A stretch of DNA of 50,262 nt from Lachnospiraceae bacterium (GTDB taxonomy: Bacteria > Bacillota > Clostridia > Lachnospirales > Lachnospiraceae): positions 1 through 50,262 of the forward strand of contig JAGAMG010000029.1 in assembly GCA_017624835.1 (NCBI GenBank). Direction: 5' to 3'. Within the stretch, counting starts at the first letter, position 1; every line of letters begins with the position of its first letter. The notes below the pieces were generated by a model that worked only from the letters and a program-made list of their open reading frames with translations, had not been told where the DNA came from and ran no database searches. The position numbers and the translations under genes are program-made. Below, one piece after another: positions 6,271 through 16,442 of the stretch.

Positions 6271-7779
6271 TTATAAAATCCCCTCTGTCTTTAACAGGTA
6301 TACCTTTTCATATCCCAGATACTCCAGGCTTTGTTTTGCCTGAGAGCTGCGTTTGCCGGTGGCGCAGTAGAGGACGAGGGGTTGGGATTTGTCCTTGAAG
6401 TAGTTGCCGGCGATTGCGTGCATGTCCATGTAAGGGACGTTCATTGCATCGGAAAGATGACTTTGGGCGTATTCTTGTTCTGTCCGTACATCTACCAAAA
6501 GTGCTCCTTCCTCTACTAACTGTTCCATGTGTGGCATATCTATCCATTCAATAGGTTTCCAGTGGTATTCGCCTTTGTCGTCTTTGTTGGGGATTTCGCG
6601 CCCCGTCTCGCTCTTTATCCTGTAAACAAGGGTTCCGTGGGGTTCTGCTTCCACAGAAATTGTTTTTTTACATTCACAGTCCGTATGTTCCCACAAATCT
6701 CTTATCTCTAAGATTTCTCCCAAGAGTCCTGCTTCCTCCAAGGAAAGCTCCATGCTTAACCGACACCCGCTACGGTTCAGGAATGCTACTGCCTTTTCCG
6801 TTCCCCCTTCTCCTAATTCCTTAAGCCAGATTTCTCCAAGCAATTCTCCATTTTCATTTCGGAATTCCTTGATAACGTATGCCTGTTTGCAGGCAGAATC
6901 CTGATTCAGGGCAATCAGTTCTTCATTTTTCAAAATCGCAAGGGTTTCCTCCTTGATTTTGGTTAAGTCACAGCCAATCATCAGGGGAGTTGACATCATA
7001 CACCACATGGCAAAATGGCTTTTTTCCTCTTCATGAGTCAGTCCGTTTCCTATCTGCATCATATCTAAATCGTTGACATGTCCCGGAGAACAGTATCTTG
7101 CCAAAGGCTTAATCATATCCAACTGGTGCACCACAGAGGAAAAAATAGGGCAAATATCCGCTCCGGTTCGCCATGAATCAGCCACCTTGGCAGCCCAGGA
7201 GCCGGGAAACTGCCAGCGACAAATATTGTACACAATCTCCCGACCGGTATCTAAGCGAATCCGGTCAATAATTTTTCCAATCTTGGTATACTGCTCCTCG
7301 TCATTTAAGCCCAGACGGACGCCACCGCACCAATCCACCTTGATAAAATCAAAGCCATTCTCCACCAGATACATGCGCAAATCCTGCTCCTCGTGTCCGA
7401 ATAATCCCACATTTTTTCCATTATTTCCCTCATGGTCGTAATAGTGACCACAGGTATTATCTCCCGCTTCCGAATAGATTCCTGCTTTTAAGCCCAGTTC
7501 ATGGGCATAATCTGCCACAGGCTTAATACCATTGGGAAATCTTTCTTTATGAAAGTGTAAAACTCCCTGCTCGTCACGACCACCGAAAAATCCATCATCC
7601 ATATTCAAATAAGTATAACCGCATTCTGCCAGCCCGGTATCCACCAAAGCTCTTGCCTGCTCCTTCAACCGTTCCTCGGAAATATCCGTGTGGAAGCAAT
7701 TCCATGAAGCCCATCCCATAATAGGGGTTTTGCGGATAAGTCCCTTTGATGATAATTCTTGCTTCAATTCCTGATTCAT
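6271..7779 (-). CDS. GH27 alpha-galactosidase-type glycosidase fused to a C-terminal rhodanese domain (copy 1)
   Basis: This 502-residue cytosolic enzyme has no signal peptide. The GH27 barrel starts at TPIMGWASWNCF (18-29). It has nucleophile Asp149 in FIKVDWCGG, acid/base Asp208 in DSWRTGADI, and PGHVNDLDMMQIGN (232-245). A beta-sandwich follows to about 390. Residues about 405-502 are a single rhodanese domain: EGALLVDVRTEQEYAQSHL, then the active loop Cys472-Ala-Thr-Gly-Lys-Arg477 in LYCATGKRSSQAKQ, which matches catalytically competent CxxGxR loops. GH27 members act on alpha-galactosides, N-acetylgalactosaminides or beta-L-arabinopyranosides; the substrate here is not shown. The start is ATG 7779 with GGAGG 8 nt upstream. 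It is last in the operon after GH78. A paralogue with the same fusion is at 16551-18056. Confidence 0.9.
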   Translation of the reverse strand: MNQELKQELSSKGLIRKTPIMGWASWNCFHTDISEERLKEQARALVDTGLAECGYTYLNMDDGFFGGRDEQGVLHFHKERFPNGIKPVADYAHELGLKAGIYSEAGDNTCGHYYDHEGNNGKNVGLFGHEEQDLRMYLVENGFDFIKVDWCGGVRLGLNDEEQYTKIGKIIDRIRLDTGREIVYNICRWQFPGSWAAKVADSWRTGADICPIFSSVVHQLDMIKPLARYCSPGHVNDLDMMQIGNGLTHEEEKSHFAMWCMMSTPLMIGCDLTKIKEETLAILKNEELIALNQDSACKQAYVIKEFRNENGELLGEIWLKELGEGGTEKAVAFLNRSGCRLSMELSLEEAGLLGEILEIRDLWEHTDCECKKTISVEAEPHGTLVYRIKSETGREIPNKDDKGEYHWKPIEWIDMPHMEQLVEEGALLVDVRTEQEYAQSHLSDAMNVPYMDMHAIAGNYFKDKSQPLVLYCATGKRSSQAKQSLEYLGYEKVYLLKTEGIL

Positions 7780-7810
7780 TACTACATCCTCCATTAAGAT
7801 ATATTTTATC

Positions 7811-7830
7811 AAATGACATCATTGTCATTT
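7811..7830. other. Perfect hairpin between the GH78 and GH27 genes
   Basis: AAATGACA and TGTCATTT pair across TCAT, beginning at the GH78 stop codon. It could be an RNA-processing or stability stem between the cistrons, or an operator. No U-tract follows. Confidence 0.45.
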
Positions 7831-10625
7831 TATATGATAGCAGCTATTTTTTTACCTAGCATCTCTATAAATGCTTCCTCATAACTCAAATTCCTCAAAG
7901 TTTCCCTCAAAGGATAATCTCCTGTATATGACATTAAATTATCCACCTGCGGAAGTTCTCTGCGAAGTAGCGCTTTTACCTCTGCATCCGCCATCAGTTT
8001 TCGCAGCTTATCATTGATACTCATGGACTCCGCAATGGGTTTCTTTGTTTTATAAGTAATCCCATAGCTTCCAGCTGAAACAATACAATGGTTCTCTTCC
8101 ACATGGGCAAACAGAGGATTCTGTTTCTCCACCGCGCACACAGCATTCACGTCACATAAGGGCAACTCCACCTTAGCACTACAACCGCTTGGCACTACAA
8201 TTTTCAAGGAAATATGGTGTAAATCCAATGCTTCCCAAGATATCTTATAGGTTCCTGCCGGAGAAGGATATTCTGCATCTACCTTCTTAATCTTCCAATT
8301 TACATGGGGTGCAATCCTTACCCGTCTAAAGCCAGGCTCCTCTTCCGAACATCGTAAACCTACTACATCCTTCCAAATCCATCCCACTATTGCCCCATAG
8401 GCATAATGGTTTAAACTGTTCATACCAGTGGAAGAAATATGTCCTGTTTCATCCAGCGAATTCCAACGCTCCCAAATCGTAGTAGCCCCTAAGTTTACTT
8501 CATAAAGCCACCCCGGATATTCCTCATTCAAAAGAATCTGAAAAGCTTCCTTTTCCATGCCGGCTTTAATTAGACCTTCACATAAAAGCGGCGTGCCCAC
8601 AAATCCTGTAGATAATTTGTTTTCATTATTCTCAAGCAAAGTTTTTAAAGTATTCTTTGCCCTTTCCCTATCATGTAGCTGCTCCTGTAAAGTCAAAAGG
8701 GCTGCCGTCTGGGTATGAATACAACAACGTCCGTTAGGAGAAAAATATTCCTCCACAATACCTTGTAAAATCTGCTCTGCAAGAGCTTCATACCTTTCTG
8801 CCTCTTGGTTTTTTCCTAAAATGCGAGCAGTTTTTGCAGTAATCAATGCACTTTTCCGGTAAAAAACATCTGCTATAAATCCCTCATCTGTACCACCTCT
8901 GGTTTGTGCAGAACCCCTATAAGGAGAATCCAAAGCCAGCCAATCTCCGTAATGGAATACTTCACGCCAACCATGATTGTTACCATCCACTCCGGCAATA
9001 TAAGCAAGCCATGCTGTCATACTTTCATAATGTTCCTCCAAAATGGTCTTGTCCCCATAATATAAATACAAATTCCATGGAATAATACAGGTAACATCTC
9101 CCCAAACGGAACTTCCCTTCTTACAAAGAAAAGCGGGAATCACATCCGGTACCATACCATTAAATTTTTTCTGCTCCTGAGCACAATCATACAAATATTT
9201 TTGATAAAAGGTATAGGTATCCGCCAAATAACAGGCCGTTTCACTAAACACCTGAGTATCTCCCGTCCAGCCCATGCGTTCATCCCTCTGGGGACAATCC
9301 GTAGGGTTTCCCACGAAATTACTCTTCATGCCCCATAGGGTATTGGAAATAAGCTGATTTACCTTTTCGTGTCCTGTGATAACCTTTCCCTTCATTGCCA
9401 CACCTGAATAAATAGCAAAAGCTTTAAAATCCTCCGGCTTAAAATCCGTGATTCCCTCTATCTTCACATAACGGTAGCCATAAAAAGTAAATATAGGACG
9501 TAACACATGTTCTTTACCATCCGATGTGTAAACATATTCTGCCTTGGCAGTTCTCAAATTATCCCGATAGAAATTGCTGTCCTGTAATACCTCGCCAAAC
9601 TGCAAATGCACTTTCGTTCCTACAGGCTCCTTTACCCGGAGAGTAAACATACCTGCCATATTCTGACCTACATCCAGCACCAGCTCCCCCTTAGGAGTAT
9701 GTAATACCTTTACAGGAAATCTCTCCTGCTCCAAAACAGGAATGCTTAAGCGATCCTGCACTAGGGGTGACGTATCAATACAAATCTGTGCCTGCTCCAA
9801 GGATAACGGAATTAATGTATCGTCTCTTTGCTCCCCATCATATATGCCTGAGAAAATCAGATTGCTTCTGGACACCATCCAACTTTCATCAGTACCTACC
9901 ACCTGCTCGCTGCCATCCGTATACCAAATATGGATTTCTGCAAGCAGCTTCCAGGAATCTCCATAAATAGCCGCCTTGCTACTTTCAAAATCAAATCTTC
10001 CCTTATACCAGCCATCTCCCAATATAACAGAAACCTGATTCTCTTCCAGGAGCTGTCTTGTAATATCATAGGTCTGTGCCTGAAGCCATCTGTCATAGGC
10101 ATTACAGCCCGGGGTAAGATATTCGTTGCCAACTTTCTTTTCATTAAGATAAGCCTCATATAAACCCAGACCACAAATATAAAGTCGTGCTCTTTCCACT
10201 TGTTTTCCCTTTACAAGGGAAAATGTTTTTCCAAAAACAGGCAGTCTGGGCTCATCCCCTTCACAGGTAATCCATTTTGCCTGCCAAGATTCATCCCGTT
10301 TTCCTGTCTCAAAGGTTTGAAAAGCACTTTCCAGCCTTTCCCCTGTTTGCGCTCTCACCTGCACCTGCCAGATATAAATGCATCGTGGCTGTAGTTCTAT
10401 ATTTACTACCTCCCCTAAGGAATCTAAAACATCCCATCCTGTATCGGCTATTAAATAGGGATACCTCCCGGAAAATCCTCCACTTGCTGTGATTTGTCCC
10501 CGATAAATAATAATTCTGGCTTCTTTTACTTCCACGCCCTCCACAATCCAGGAAAATACAGGCTTAGAAATCCAATAGCCCAAAGGGTTTTCTAAATGAT
10601 TTACTTTGCAGTTTGTGATTTTCAT
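7830..10625 (-). CDS. GH78 alpha-L-rhamnosidase
   Basis: This 931-residue glycosidase has no signal peptide, so it should release terminal alpha-L-rhamnose from imported oligosaccharides in the cytosol. The N-terminal beta-sandwiches begin MKITNCKVNHLENPLGYW. The concanavalin-like domain has LDVGQNMAGMF near 320. The (alpha/alpha)6 catalytic barrel carries CPQRDERMGWTGDTQ, with the conserved Asp448, Glu449 and Asp456, and the late IWERWNSLDETGH block. A C-terminal beta-sandwich follows. The last 70 or so residues (after KKPIAESM) form an extra helical extension (LRKLMADAEVKALLRREL) like those I associate with some other Firmicutes glycosidases. The start has AAAGGG upstream. It sits 12 nt from the AraC regulator's stop and upstream of a GH27 gene. 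Confidence 0.92.
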   Translation of the reverse strand: MKITNCKVNHLENPLGYWISKPVFSWIVEGVEVKEARIIIYRGQITASGGFSGRYPYLIADTGWDVLDSLGEVVNIELQPRCIYIWQVQVRAQTGERLESAFQTFETGKRDESWQAKWITCEGDEPRLPVFGKTFSLVKGKQVERARLYICGLGLYEAYLNEKKVGNEYLTPGCNAYDRWLQAQTYDITRQLLEENQVSVILGDGWYKGRFDFESSKAAIYGDSWKLLAEIHIWYTDGSEQVVGTDESWMVSRSNLIFSGIYDGEQRDDTLIPLSLEQAQICIDTSPLVQDRLSIPVLEQERFPVKVLHTPKGELVLDVGQNMAGMFTLRVKEPVGTKVHLQFGEVLQDSNFYRDNLRTAKAEYVYTSDGKEHVLRPIFTFYGYRYVKIEGITDFKPEDFKAFAIYSGVAMKGKVITGHEKVNQLISNTLWGMKSNFVGNPTDCPQRDERMGWTGDTQVFSETACYLADTYTFYQKYLYDCAQEQKKFNGMVPDVIPAFLCKKGSSVWGDVTCIIPWNLYLYYGDKTILEEHYESMTAWLAYIAGVDGNNHGWREVFHYGDWLALDSPYRGSAQTRGGTDEGFIADVFYRKSALITAKTARILGKNQEAERYEALAEQILQGIVEEYFSPNGRCCIHTQTAALLTLQEQLHDRERAKNTLKTLLENNENKLSTGFVGTPLLCEGLIKAGMEKEAFQILLNEEYPGWLYEVNLGATTIWERWNSLDETGHISSTGMNSLNHYAYGAIVGWIWKDVVGLRCSEEEPGFRRVRIAPHVNWKIKKVDAEYPSPAGTYKISWEALDLHHISLKIVVPSGCSAKVELPLCDVNAVCAVEKQNPLFAHVEENHCIVSAGSYGITYKTKKPIAESMSINDKLRKLMADAEVKALLRRELPQVDNLMSYTGDYPLRETLRNLSYEEAFIEMLGKKIAAII

Positions 10626-10637
10626 ACTTTATACCCT

Positions 10638-12911
10638 TTACTCCTTCTCGCCATCTCCACTTCCAATCACTACATTATAATCTCTGAATCTGGACGGCGT
10701 CACACCATAGTATTTTTTGAATGCAGTGGTAAAATATGTACTATTATTATAACCTACGGCTTCTGCAATTTGCGCAATATCTTTATCCGGCTCTGATAAT
10801 AGCAAGTTCTTTGCCTTTTCCATTCTTACCTTCAAAATATACTCCAAAGTTTTACATCCGGTAAATTCTGTAAACTGCTTGCCAAAATAAGCTGCACTAA
10901 TATTTAATTTATCTGCCAGCATATTTACATTTAAATTACAATCATCATAATTATTTCTAATATAATCCACTGCCTCTTCAATCATATTTGCAGTAGAATG
11001 ATTACTTACTTTACTAATTTCAATAGCTGCTTCGTCATATAACGATTCCAGCCACAACATAATTTCTTCTCTTCCGGTTAAGGCTGCAATACGTTCCTTT
11101 AAATCTATTTCAGATTTTCTTCTATTTTCTACATTCTTGCTTATTTTTCCGGTCTTTTGTATCGCTTCTGCAATATCCTCCAATCTACTTATAAATTTTC
11201 TATAAGGCATTTTCTCACATTTTTCCAGAATTGCTTCCAATGCCTGCATATATTCTTTCTTTTCCCTCCGCTTCAAACTATCAATCATTTGCATCAAAAG
11301 ACTTTCTGTGTCTGTCTCTTCTTCATTCTCCAAAATTATTGTTTCCTGACATCCCAGCAAGTGCCTGGTTTTTAAAGAATCATTCATCCTTCCAAACCAT
11401 GAAACACATTGTTCTCCACCATCTGTCATTCGGGGTGTCAAGAGACTGAAAAGTTTTACATTTGATAATTTACACACCGTTTCTTCAGCTTCTTTAGTTG
11501 CTTCCAGCATTACGGAATTTACCAATTTCTCATTTGCCGTTGATACCACAAACAACATTCTTCGCAATCCAACCTCAAAATAAGTGCATTTCCCATACTC
11601 AGCCAACACAGATGTATAAATATTACTCACCATATTTCTCAGCATATCATATTCCTGCATACTGAAATTTCTGGACAAATCCCGATTCTCAACCAATACA
11701 AGAATCATATAATATGGGGAATCCGCAGAAATAATTTTTTTATTCTGCAGCAATAGCTGTGTTTCCGTTTTCTGGTTTCCCAACAGTAAATTTTTTACGA
11801 TAAAATCTTTTTCTTTCTTTTCATTTAATACTTCAATATGGGAAGATACTCCATGATAAAAATGCTCTAAAAATAACACATCATCCGCTTCCGGTTCCAA
11901 CTTCTGGGCTATCTGGGATTGTTTTAAACGGATCATTATTTGGGTAAACGGATCAAATATTTTTCTTGATACCAAAAGCATTAACATTACAATTACTACT
12001 GCTGCCCCGATAATTACAGCAAAAATAATATAAAATATATAATTAATATTTACAATCTGAGTTACATAATCTGATTGTGCAACAATATGAAATCCTCTTT
12101 CTTCGGTGGGAAATGCTATATACTCCCATAATTTTCCATTCTCTCTCATTTCAAATTGTTCTTCATTTGCCAATACCTGTTGCACCCATTCTTTCCCTGA
12201 CCAATCCTCTCCCAAATACTCCAAATTACTGTTTCCCACCACGATTCCTTCATCGTTGATGATATAAATCCTAAATTGTTCCTCCTGCGCATCTGCAAAT
12301 AATGTCTTATTCAAACCAACCAAATCAATATTCATTACTACCATACCATTAAAATCTGCACTTCCTATAGAAGCCTCTGCCATTGGAATTGATAATAAGG
12401 AAATCATTTCTTTCTCTGATTTTCTATTCTTTACTTTCCATACAATGGGATGATTTCTACCGTTTTCTTCCAGCATTTTGCTTACGAGAATTTTTTCCAG
12501 ATTCTCAGGAGTTGCAACCCCGGTTCCTATATCTAATGCCATATTTCTTTGACTATTAATAAAGCAAACAGATTGCAAATAGGAAGTACTGCTTAATATA
12601 CTCCGAGTTTTATTCAAAAAAGCCATGTGATTTGTAAAATCATTATTCTCTCCCAAGCGCAAGCTCACTCCATCCGGTGATGCATACCACTCCATAAGCA
12701 GATCCTTCGCATTATCAATACTACTACTGAATACCACATCTGTATTCCCCATGGTTGTCTTTGTCAAATCATAGTATCCTCTAACCATTTCTGCCCGAAA
12801 CCATATGGTCAATATCACTGCCACAAGCACCAAAACCAGCAAAGATATGGAAAACATCCCAAATAAAGTTTTAGAATACAACGTTCTTGTCCTTTTTTTA
12901 AACCAACTCAT
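10638..12911 (-). CDS. Membrane-spanning AraC-family regulator (YtdP-like)
   Basis: This is a one-component transmembrane sensor, 757 aa from ATG 12911. TM1 is at about 17-38. An extracytoplasmic sensor domain of about 250 residues follows, with the DIGTGVATPEN and IYIINDEGIVVGN stretches typical of Cache-like ligand pockets. TM2 is at about 288-311. A long cytoplasmic linker leads to the AraC double helix-turn-helix at about 640-745 (NMLADKLNISAAYFGKQF, then YFTTAFKKYYGVTPSRFRD). It lies between the transporter genes and GH78, the usual place for regulators of LplABC/YtcQP-type sugar loci, and probably activates them when the extracellular sugar, possibly with the binding protein, is sensed. 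The ribosome site is weak (GGGG 10 nt upstream), so the exact start is less certain. Confidence 0.88.
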   Translation of the reverse strand: MSWFKKRTRTLYSKTLFGMFSISLLVLVLVAVILTIWFRAEMVRGYYDLTKTTMGNTDVVFSSSIDNAKDLLMEWYASPDGVSLRLGENNDFTNHMAFLNKTRSILSSTSYLQSVCFINSQRNMALDIGTGVATPENLEKILVSKMLEENGRNHPIVWKVKNRKSEKEMISLLSIPMAEASIGSADFNGMVVMNIDLVGLNKTLFADAQEEQFRIYIINDEGIVVGNSNLEYLGEDWSGKEWVQQVLANEEQFEMRENGKLWEYIAFPTEERGFHIVAQSDYVTQIVNINYIFYIIFAVIIGAAVVIVMLMLLVSRKIFDPFTQIMIRLKQSQIAQKLEPEADDVLFLEHFYHGVSSHIEVLNEKKEKDFIVKNLLLGNQKTETQLLLQNKKIISADSPYYMILVLVENRDLSRNFSMQEYDMLRNMVSNIYTSVLAEYGKCTYFEVGLRRMLFVVSTANEKLVNSVMLEATKEAEETVCKLSNVKLFSLLTPRMTDGGEQCVSWFGRMNDSLKTRHLLGCQETIILENEEETDTESLLMQMIDSLKRREKKEYMQALEAILEKCEKMPYRKFISRLEDIAEAIQKTGKISKNVENRRKSEIDLKERIAALTGREEIMLWLESLYDEAAIEISKVSNHSTANMIEEAVDYIRNNYDDCNLNVNMLADKLNISAAYFGKQFTEFTGCKTLEYILKVRMEKAKNLLLSEPDKDIAQIAEAVGYNNSTYFTTAFKKYYGVTPSRFRDYNVVIGSGDGEKE

Positions 12912-12932
12912 GATAATAACCCCATAACAATT

Positions 12933-12970
12933 GCCAAAAGACGTCCACACATATGCGGACGCCCAATGGC
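12933..12970 (-). terminator. Weak stem-loop after the substrate-binding protein gene
   Basis: GCCATTGGGCGTCC imperfectly pairs with GGACGTCTTTTGGC (minus strand), 12 nt after the solute-binding-protein stop. The T-run is inside the stem. It may reduce read-through from the abundant binding protein into the regulator, a common arrangement, but it is not a classic terminator. Confidence 0.4.
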
Positions 12971-12981
12971 TCTATTAATCT

Positions 12982-14511
12982 CTATTTATTCTGCTGTGCG
13001 TAAAATTCTGAAAACTGTTTCTGATATTCTGCGATATATTTTTCCAGACCGGCAGCCTTCATTTCTGCAATCACACTGTCAATATTTTCTTCATAATCCA
13101 AAAAACCAAGCATCATAGGATGCAGTTTCTCGTCGTAAATAGAAGTCAGCATCGCTACCTCTGTGGATACAGGCTCTGTATTAAAGGAAAAACCGGTAAG
13201 CTTAGAAAATACGGAATCATTATCCCAATTTTCATACTTTTCTATGGTTTCCTGGGAAAGTGATACATCATATACATTATAAGGAATCGCTTCCATAAAC
13301 CAACTGTCAATAAATGTGTCCGAAACTAATTTCTTAATACTTCCATCTTCATTTATTTCATAATCCTTACCTTCTACTCCATATACACAGAAATTAAAAT
13401 GCTCTTGATCCTTGTACATCCAATTAAACAAATCAAGCCAACGCGCAACATTTTCTTGATCTGCTGCTGAAATAGCAATACCCCAATCATAATCTTTATT
13501 CTTAATCTTTAACTGCTTACCAATACCCACCATTGTTTCATAAGCATCCGGATTTGCTGTTTTTAGTGAATTAGAAATCAATGAACCGGGCATACCATTT
13601 CTGGCAAGACAGTTTGCAGCACTCCAATCAGCTTCACTTTGGGATGGATTGGTAATAAGGTCTTTATTTATGTAACCCAATTCTACCCAACGGCTAGTAA
13701 TTTCACATAAATTCTTAAATTCCTCAGACTCAAAATAGCTGTAAACAGTGTCTCCCTCTTCCGCTTCATTTACATATACAAAATCATTACCCTCATTCAA
13801 AGATCTGGTTCCTTCTCCACAATATGACCACAACGCATAAGGAAGAAAATCAAGATTCATTACAGTTCTCTGATTTGGATATTTCTCCTTATGTTCTGCA
13901 AACACTTTTTCAAGTTCTTCTAAGGTATCAACCTCCTCCGGTGTATACCCCAACTCATCCAGAATGTCACCTCTTACGTCAAAATACTGCATAGAACCTG
14001 CATATGGTTTGTTTCCAAAGGGAATTGCATACAGCTTACCATTGTACTTTGCACACTCGAATCCGTTATTTTCTCCTCTTGTAGCAATCAAGTCCGGAAG
14101 ATGCTCTTCTAATAAGGATTCATCAATTTCTGCCAGATATCCCTTGGTATGCCAATCATAATTTGATACAATATACCATACTGCAAATTTCTCTCCAGAC
14201 GCCAGCATTGTAGACACATTCGTATCAGACCCCCACGGTAAATATTCCACAGACAAGTCAATATTCAAGTCTTCAAGTACAGCATCATGAAACTCGTTTT
14301 TAAAAAATTCTTCTCTACGGGATGACATGTCTCCATACATAATTAATCTCAGTTCAACCTGATCCTGTTCGGTAGTCTTGCCACTTTCAGCAGTTTTCTC
14401 CTGCACATCAGATGCAACTGCCCCACTGTCCTCTTTCTGCGCACCACAGCCTGCCAACACAGATGTAGCCATTACAAGACTCAGTGCTAGGGTTAAAAAT
14501 TTCTTTTTCAT
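12982..14511 (-). CDS. ABC transporter sugar-binding lipoprotein (family 1 solute-binding protein)
   Basis: This is the extracellular ligand receptor of the adjacent two-permease importer. The 509-residue precursor has a lipoprotein signal, MKKKFLTLALSLVMATSVLA, followed by lipobox Cys22 (LAGC), then an acidic linker and a large two-lobe domain typical of the LplA/YtcQ group (about 500 aa, longer than maltose-binding proteins). Start ATG 14511 is fixed by AGAGAGG a few bases upstream and by the signal peptide; a longer frame would bury the signal. Neighbouring rhamnosidase and GH27 enzymes suggest rhamnose- and galactose- or arabinose-containing oligosaccharides, for example from plant or bacterial polysaccharides, as ligands (inference). 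Confidence 0.92.
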   Translation of the reverse strand: MKKKFLTLALSLVMATSVLAGCGAQKEDSGAVASDVQEKTAESGKTTEQDQVELRLIMYGDMSSRREEFFKNEFHDAVLEDLNIDLSVEYLPWGSDTNVSTMLASGEKFAVWYIVSNYDWHTKGYLAEIDESLLEEHLPDLIATRGENNGFECAKYNGKLYAIPFGNKPYAGSMQYFDVRGDILDELGYTPEEVDTLEELEKVFAEHKEKYPNQRTVMNLDFLPYALWSYCGEGTRSLNEGNDFVYVNEAEEGDTVYSYFESEEFKNLCEITSRWVELGYINKDLITNPSQSEADWSAANCLARNGMPGSLISNSLKTANPDAYETMVGIGKQLKIKNKDYDWGIAISAADQENVARWLDLFNWMYKDQEHFNFCVYGVEGKDYEINEDGSIKKLVSDTFIDSWFMEAIPYNVYDVSLSQETIEKYENWDNDSVFSKLTGFSFNTEPVSTEVAMLTSIYDEKLHPMMLGFLDYEENIDSVIAEMKAAGLEKYIAEYQKQFSEFYAQQNK

Positions 14512-14590
14512 TTTTTCCTCTCTTTCCGTGGCTTTTTCAACCACTTTCATTTTACTATATCCAACTGACTTACATCAATAGGAATCCACT

Positions 14591-15472
14591 TTATCCCTTT
14601 ACAGCTCCCACAGTAATTCCCTTTACAAAATATTTTTGTGCCAGGGGATAAAACAATAATACCGGTAATACCGTAAACACAGTCATTGCCATTCTCGCTG
14701 TATTAGAAGGCAATACAATATGTTCTTTTGCCGATTGTAATGTTGAATTTGTAAGCAAAGCAGAAATATTTGCCATCATATTGTATAAAAGCTTCTGTAA
14801 TGTGTATAAATCTGTTTTTGTAATTAAATATAATGACAGATAGAAATCATTCCAAAACTGCAATGCCATAAATAAGATGACACTGACCAATCCCACCTTT
14901 GCCAATGGCAGAGATATGGAAAAGAATATTTTTGCATCAGATGCTCCATCTATTTTTGCAGCCTCGATCAGTTCCTCGGGAATAGACTTAAAGTTACTTT
15001 TTAACACAAACATATAAAAGACATTCATGCCATAAGGAAATACCAATGCCCAAATATTATTTTGTAAGCCATAATATTTAGTGCATAGTATATACCATGG
15101 AAGCAAACCTCCACTAAATATCATGGTAAACCAGGCGAAAAAGGATAATGCATTTGCAAATCGGAAATTTTCTTTTTTCTGTGCAACTGCATATGCAAAT
15201 AATGCCATAACTGATACAGAAAAAAAGGTTCCCAGAATAACACTCATGAATGACATTCCATATGCACGAAGCAACATAGCTCCCTTGTTTTCCAAGATAA
15301 ATTTATAAGTTTCCAAAGTAGCATCTCTGGGTAACAATGAAAATCCTTCATTAATAATTGCTGTTTCATCCGAAATAGATGCTACAAAAGCAATCCAAAG
15401 TGGCAAAAAACAACTAAATGCCATGATTCCCACAATTACATAACAAATTATACTTTCTTTTTGTTTTCTCAT
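14591..15472 (-). CDS. Carbohydrate ABC transporter permease (LplC/YtcP type)
   Basis: This 293-residue inner-membrane permease has six predicted helices, the first at about 10-31. The EAA loop EELIEAAKIDGASDAKIFF is the docking site for the ATPase, and the end PLAQKYFVKGITVGAVKG is typical of the MalG-like family. ATG 15472 is preferred: the SD AGAGGAG lies 9-10 nt upstream, whereas the in-frame TTG nine bases earlier overlaps the SD. It pairs with the upstream permease 19 nt away. The locus encodes no ATPase, so a shared MsmX/UgpC-type ATPase elsewhere must energise it. Confidence 0.92.
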   Translation of the reverse strand: MRKQKESIICYVIVGIMAFSCFLPLWIAFVASISDETAIINEGFSLLPRDATLETYKFILENKGAMLLRAYGMSFMSVILGTFFSVSVMALFAYAVAQKKENFRFANALSFFAWFTMIFSGGLLPWYILCTKYYGLQNNIWALVFPYGMNVFYMFVLKSNFKSIPEELIEAAKIDGASDAKIFFSISLPLAKVGLVSVILFMALQFWNDFYLSLYLITKTDLYTLQKLLYNMMANISALLTNSTLQSAKEHIVLPSNTARMAMTVFTVLPVLLFYPLAQKYFVKGITVGAVKG

Positions 15473-15491
15473 AATTCCCAAGCTCCTCTTA

Positions 15492-16412
15492 TTAAAATAG
15501 TGAATAATCCGGGTCTATTTTCTTTGCCAGCAAATTAGAACCTAATACCAATACAAAACCAAAAATAGATTGATACAATGTAATTGCTGATGCCGATTCA
15601 AACTGTCCATTCACAATCGCAGAACGATATACAAAAGTCGCAATGGTATCCGTGGTTTCCAACAAAAATGGATTAAGGCTTGTCATGCCCATTATCTGGT
15701 CAACACCACCTGCCAAGATTCCTCCTATATTCAGCAAGAACATAATTACTATAGTAGGTTTCAGCAATGGTAATGTTATCTGCCATATCCTCTGCCATCT
15801 TCCTGCGCCGTCTATTTCAGCCGCCTCGTAAAGACTTTGGTCAAATCCTGTCAATGCACAAAAATAAATAATGGAACCATAACCTGCATTCTTCCATATA
15901 GTCGTTATTATCATAATTGGCCACCAATAATCCGGATTGGAATACCATTCCAAAGGTGTCCCTCCAAGAGCAGTAATTACCGAATTAACCATTCCTGCCT
16001 TTTCATCAAAAAGAGCAAGTGCTACCATACCAACTACAATCCATGAAATAAAATAGGGAAATAACATGACAGATTGTGTTACTTTTCGATATTTGCTAAG
16101 ATTAATTTCATTTAACATAATGGCCAGACCTACGTTAACAATTACTCCCACCCCAATACTAAACCCATTGATTACCAGCGTATTTCTGGTAGCTCTGAGT
16201 GCATTATCCAAATTCAAAAAGAAAAACTTAAAATTCTGAAGTCCTACAAACTCACTTCCAAATAGCCCTCCCTGATAGGTATAACGTTCAAATACCACAT
16301 AGAGCCCTGCCATGGGTAAATAAGAAAATAGAATTAAGCACAAAATTCCGGGAATAGAAATTAAATAAAAAAACCACTTTTTTCTTATCTCTTCTAATAA
16401 ACTCATTTTCAC
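15492..16412 (-). CDS. Carbohydrate ABC transporter permease (LplB type)
   Basis: This 306-residue permease has six membrane segments, the first ending LILFSYLPMAGLYVVFERY. The EAA motif YEAAEIDGAGRWQRIWQITLP faces the cytosol, and the C-terminus is PDYSLF. The family is the MalF/LplB side of two-permease sugar importers. I keep the GTG start at 16412 because AAGGAGG sits 8 nt before it; the ATG two codons later would be spaced 14 nt. It is the first gene of the transporter unit: a promoter-like sequence and a strong terminator of the preceding GH27 gene lie just upstream. Confidence 0.92.
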   Translation of the reverse strand: MKMSLLEEIRKKWFFYLISIPGILCLILFSYLPMAGLYVVFERYTYQGGLFGSEFVGLQNFKFFFLNLDNALRATRNTLVINGFSIGVGVIVNVGLAIMLNEINLSKYRKVTQSVMLFPYFISWIVVGMVALALFDEKAGMVNSVITALGGTPLEWYSNPDYWWPIMIITTIWKNAGYGSIIYFCALTGFDQSLYEAAEIDGAGRWQRIWQITLPLLKPTIVIMFLLNIGGILAGGVDQIMGMTSLNPFLLETTDTIATFVYRSAIVNGQFESASAITLYQSIFGFVLVLGSNLLAKKIDPDYSLF

Positions 16413-16442
16413 TTCGCTTACCTCCTTGATTTGCTTGCCCCA

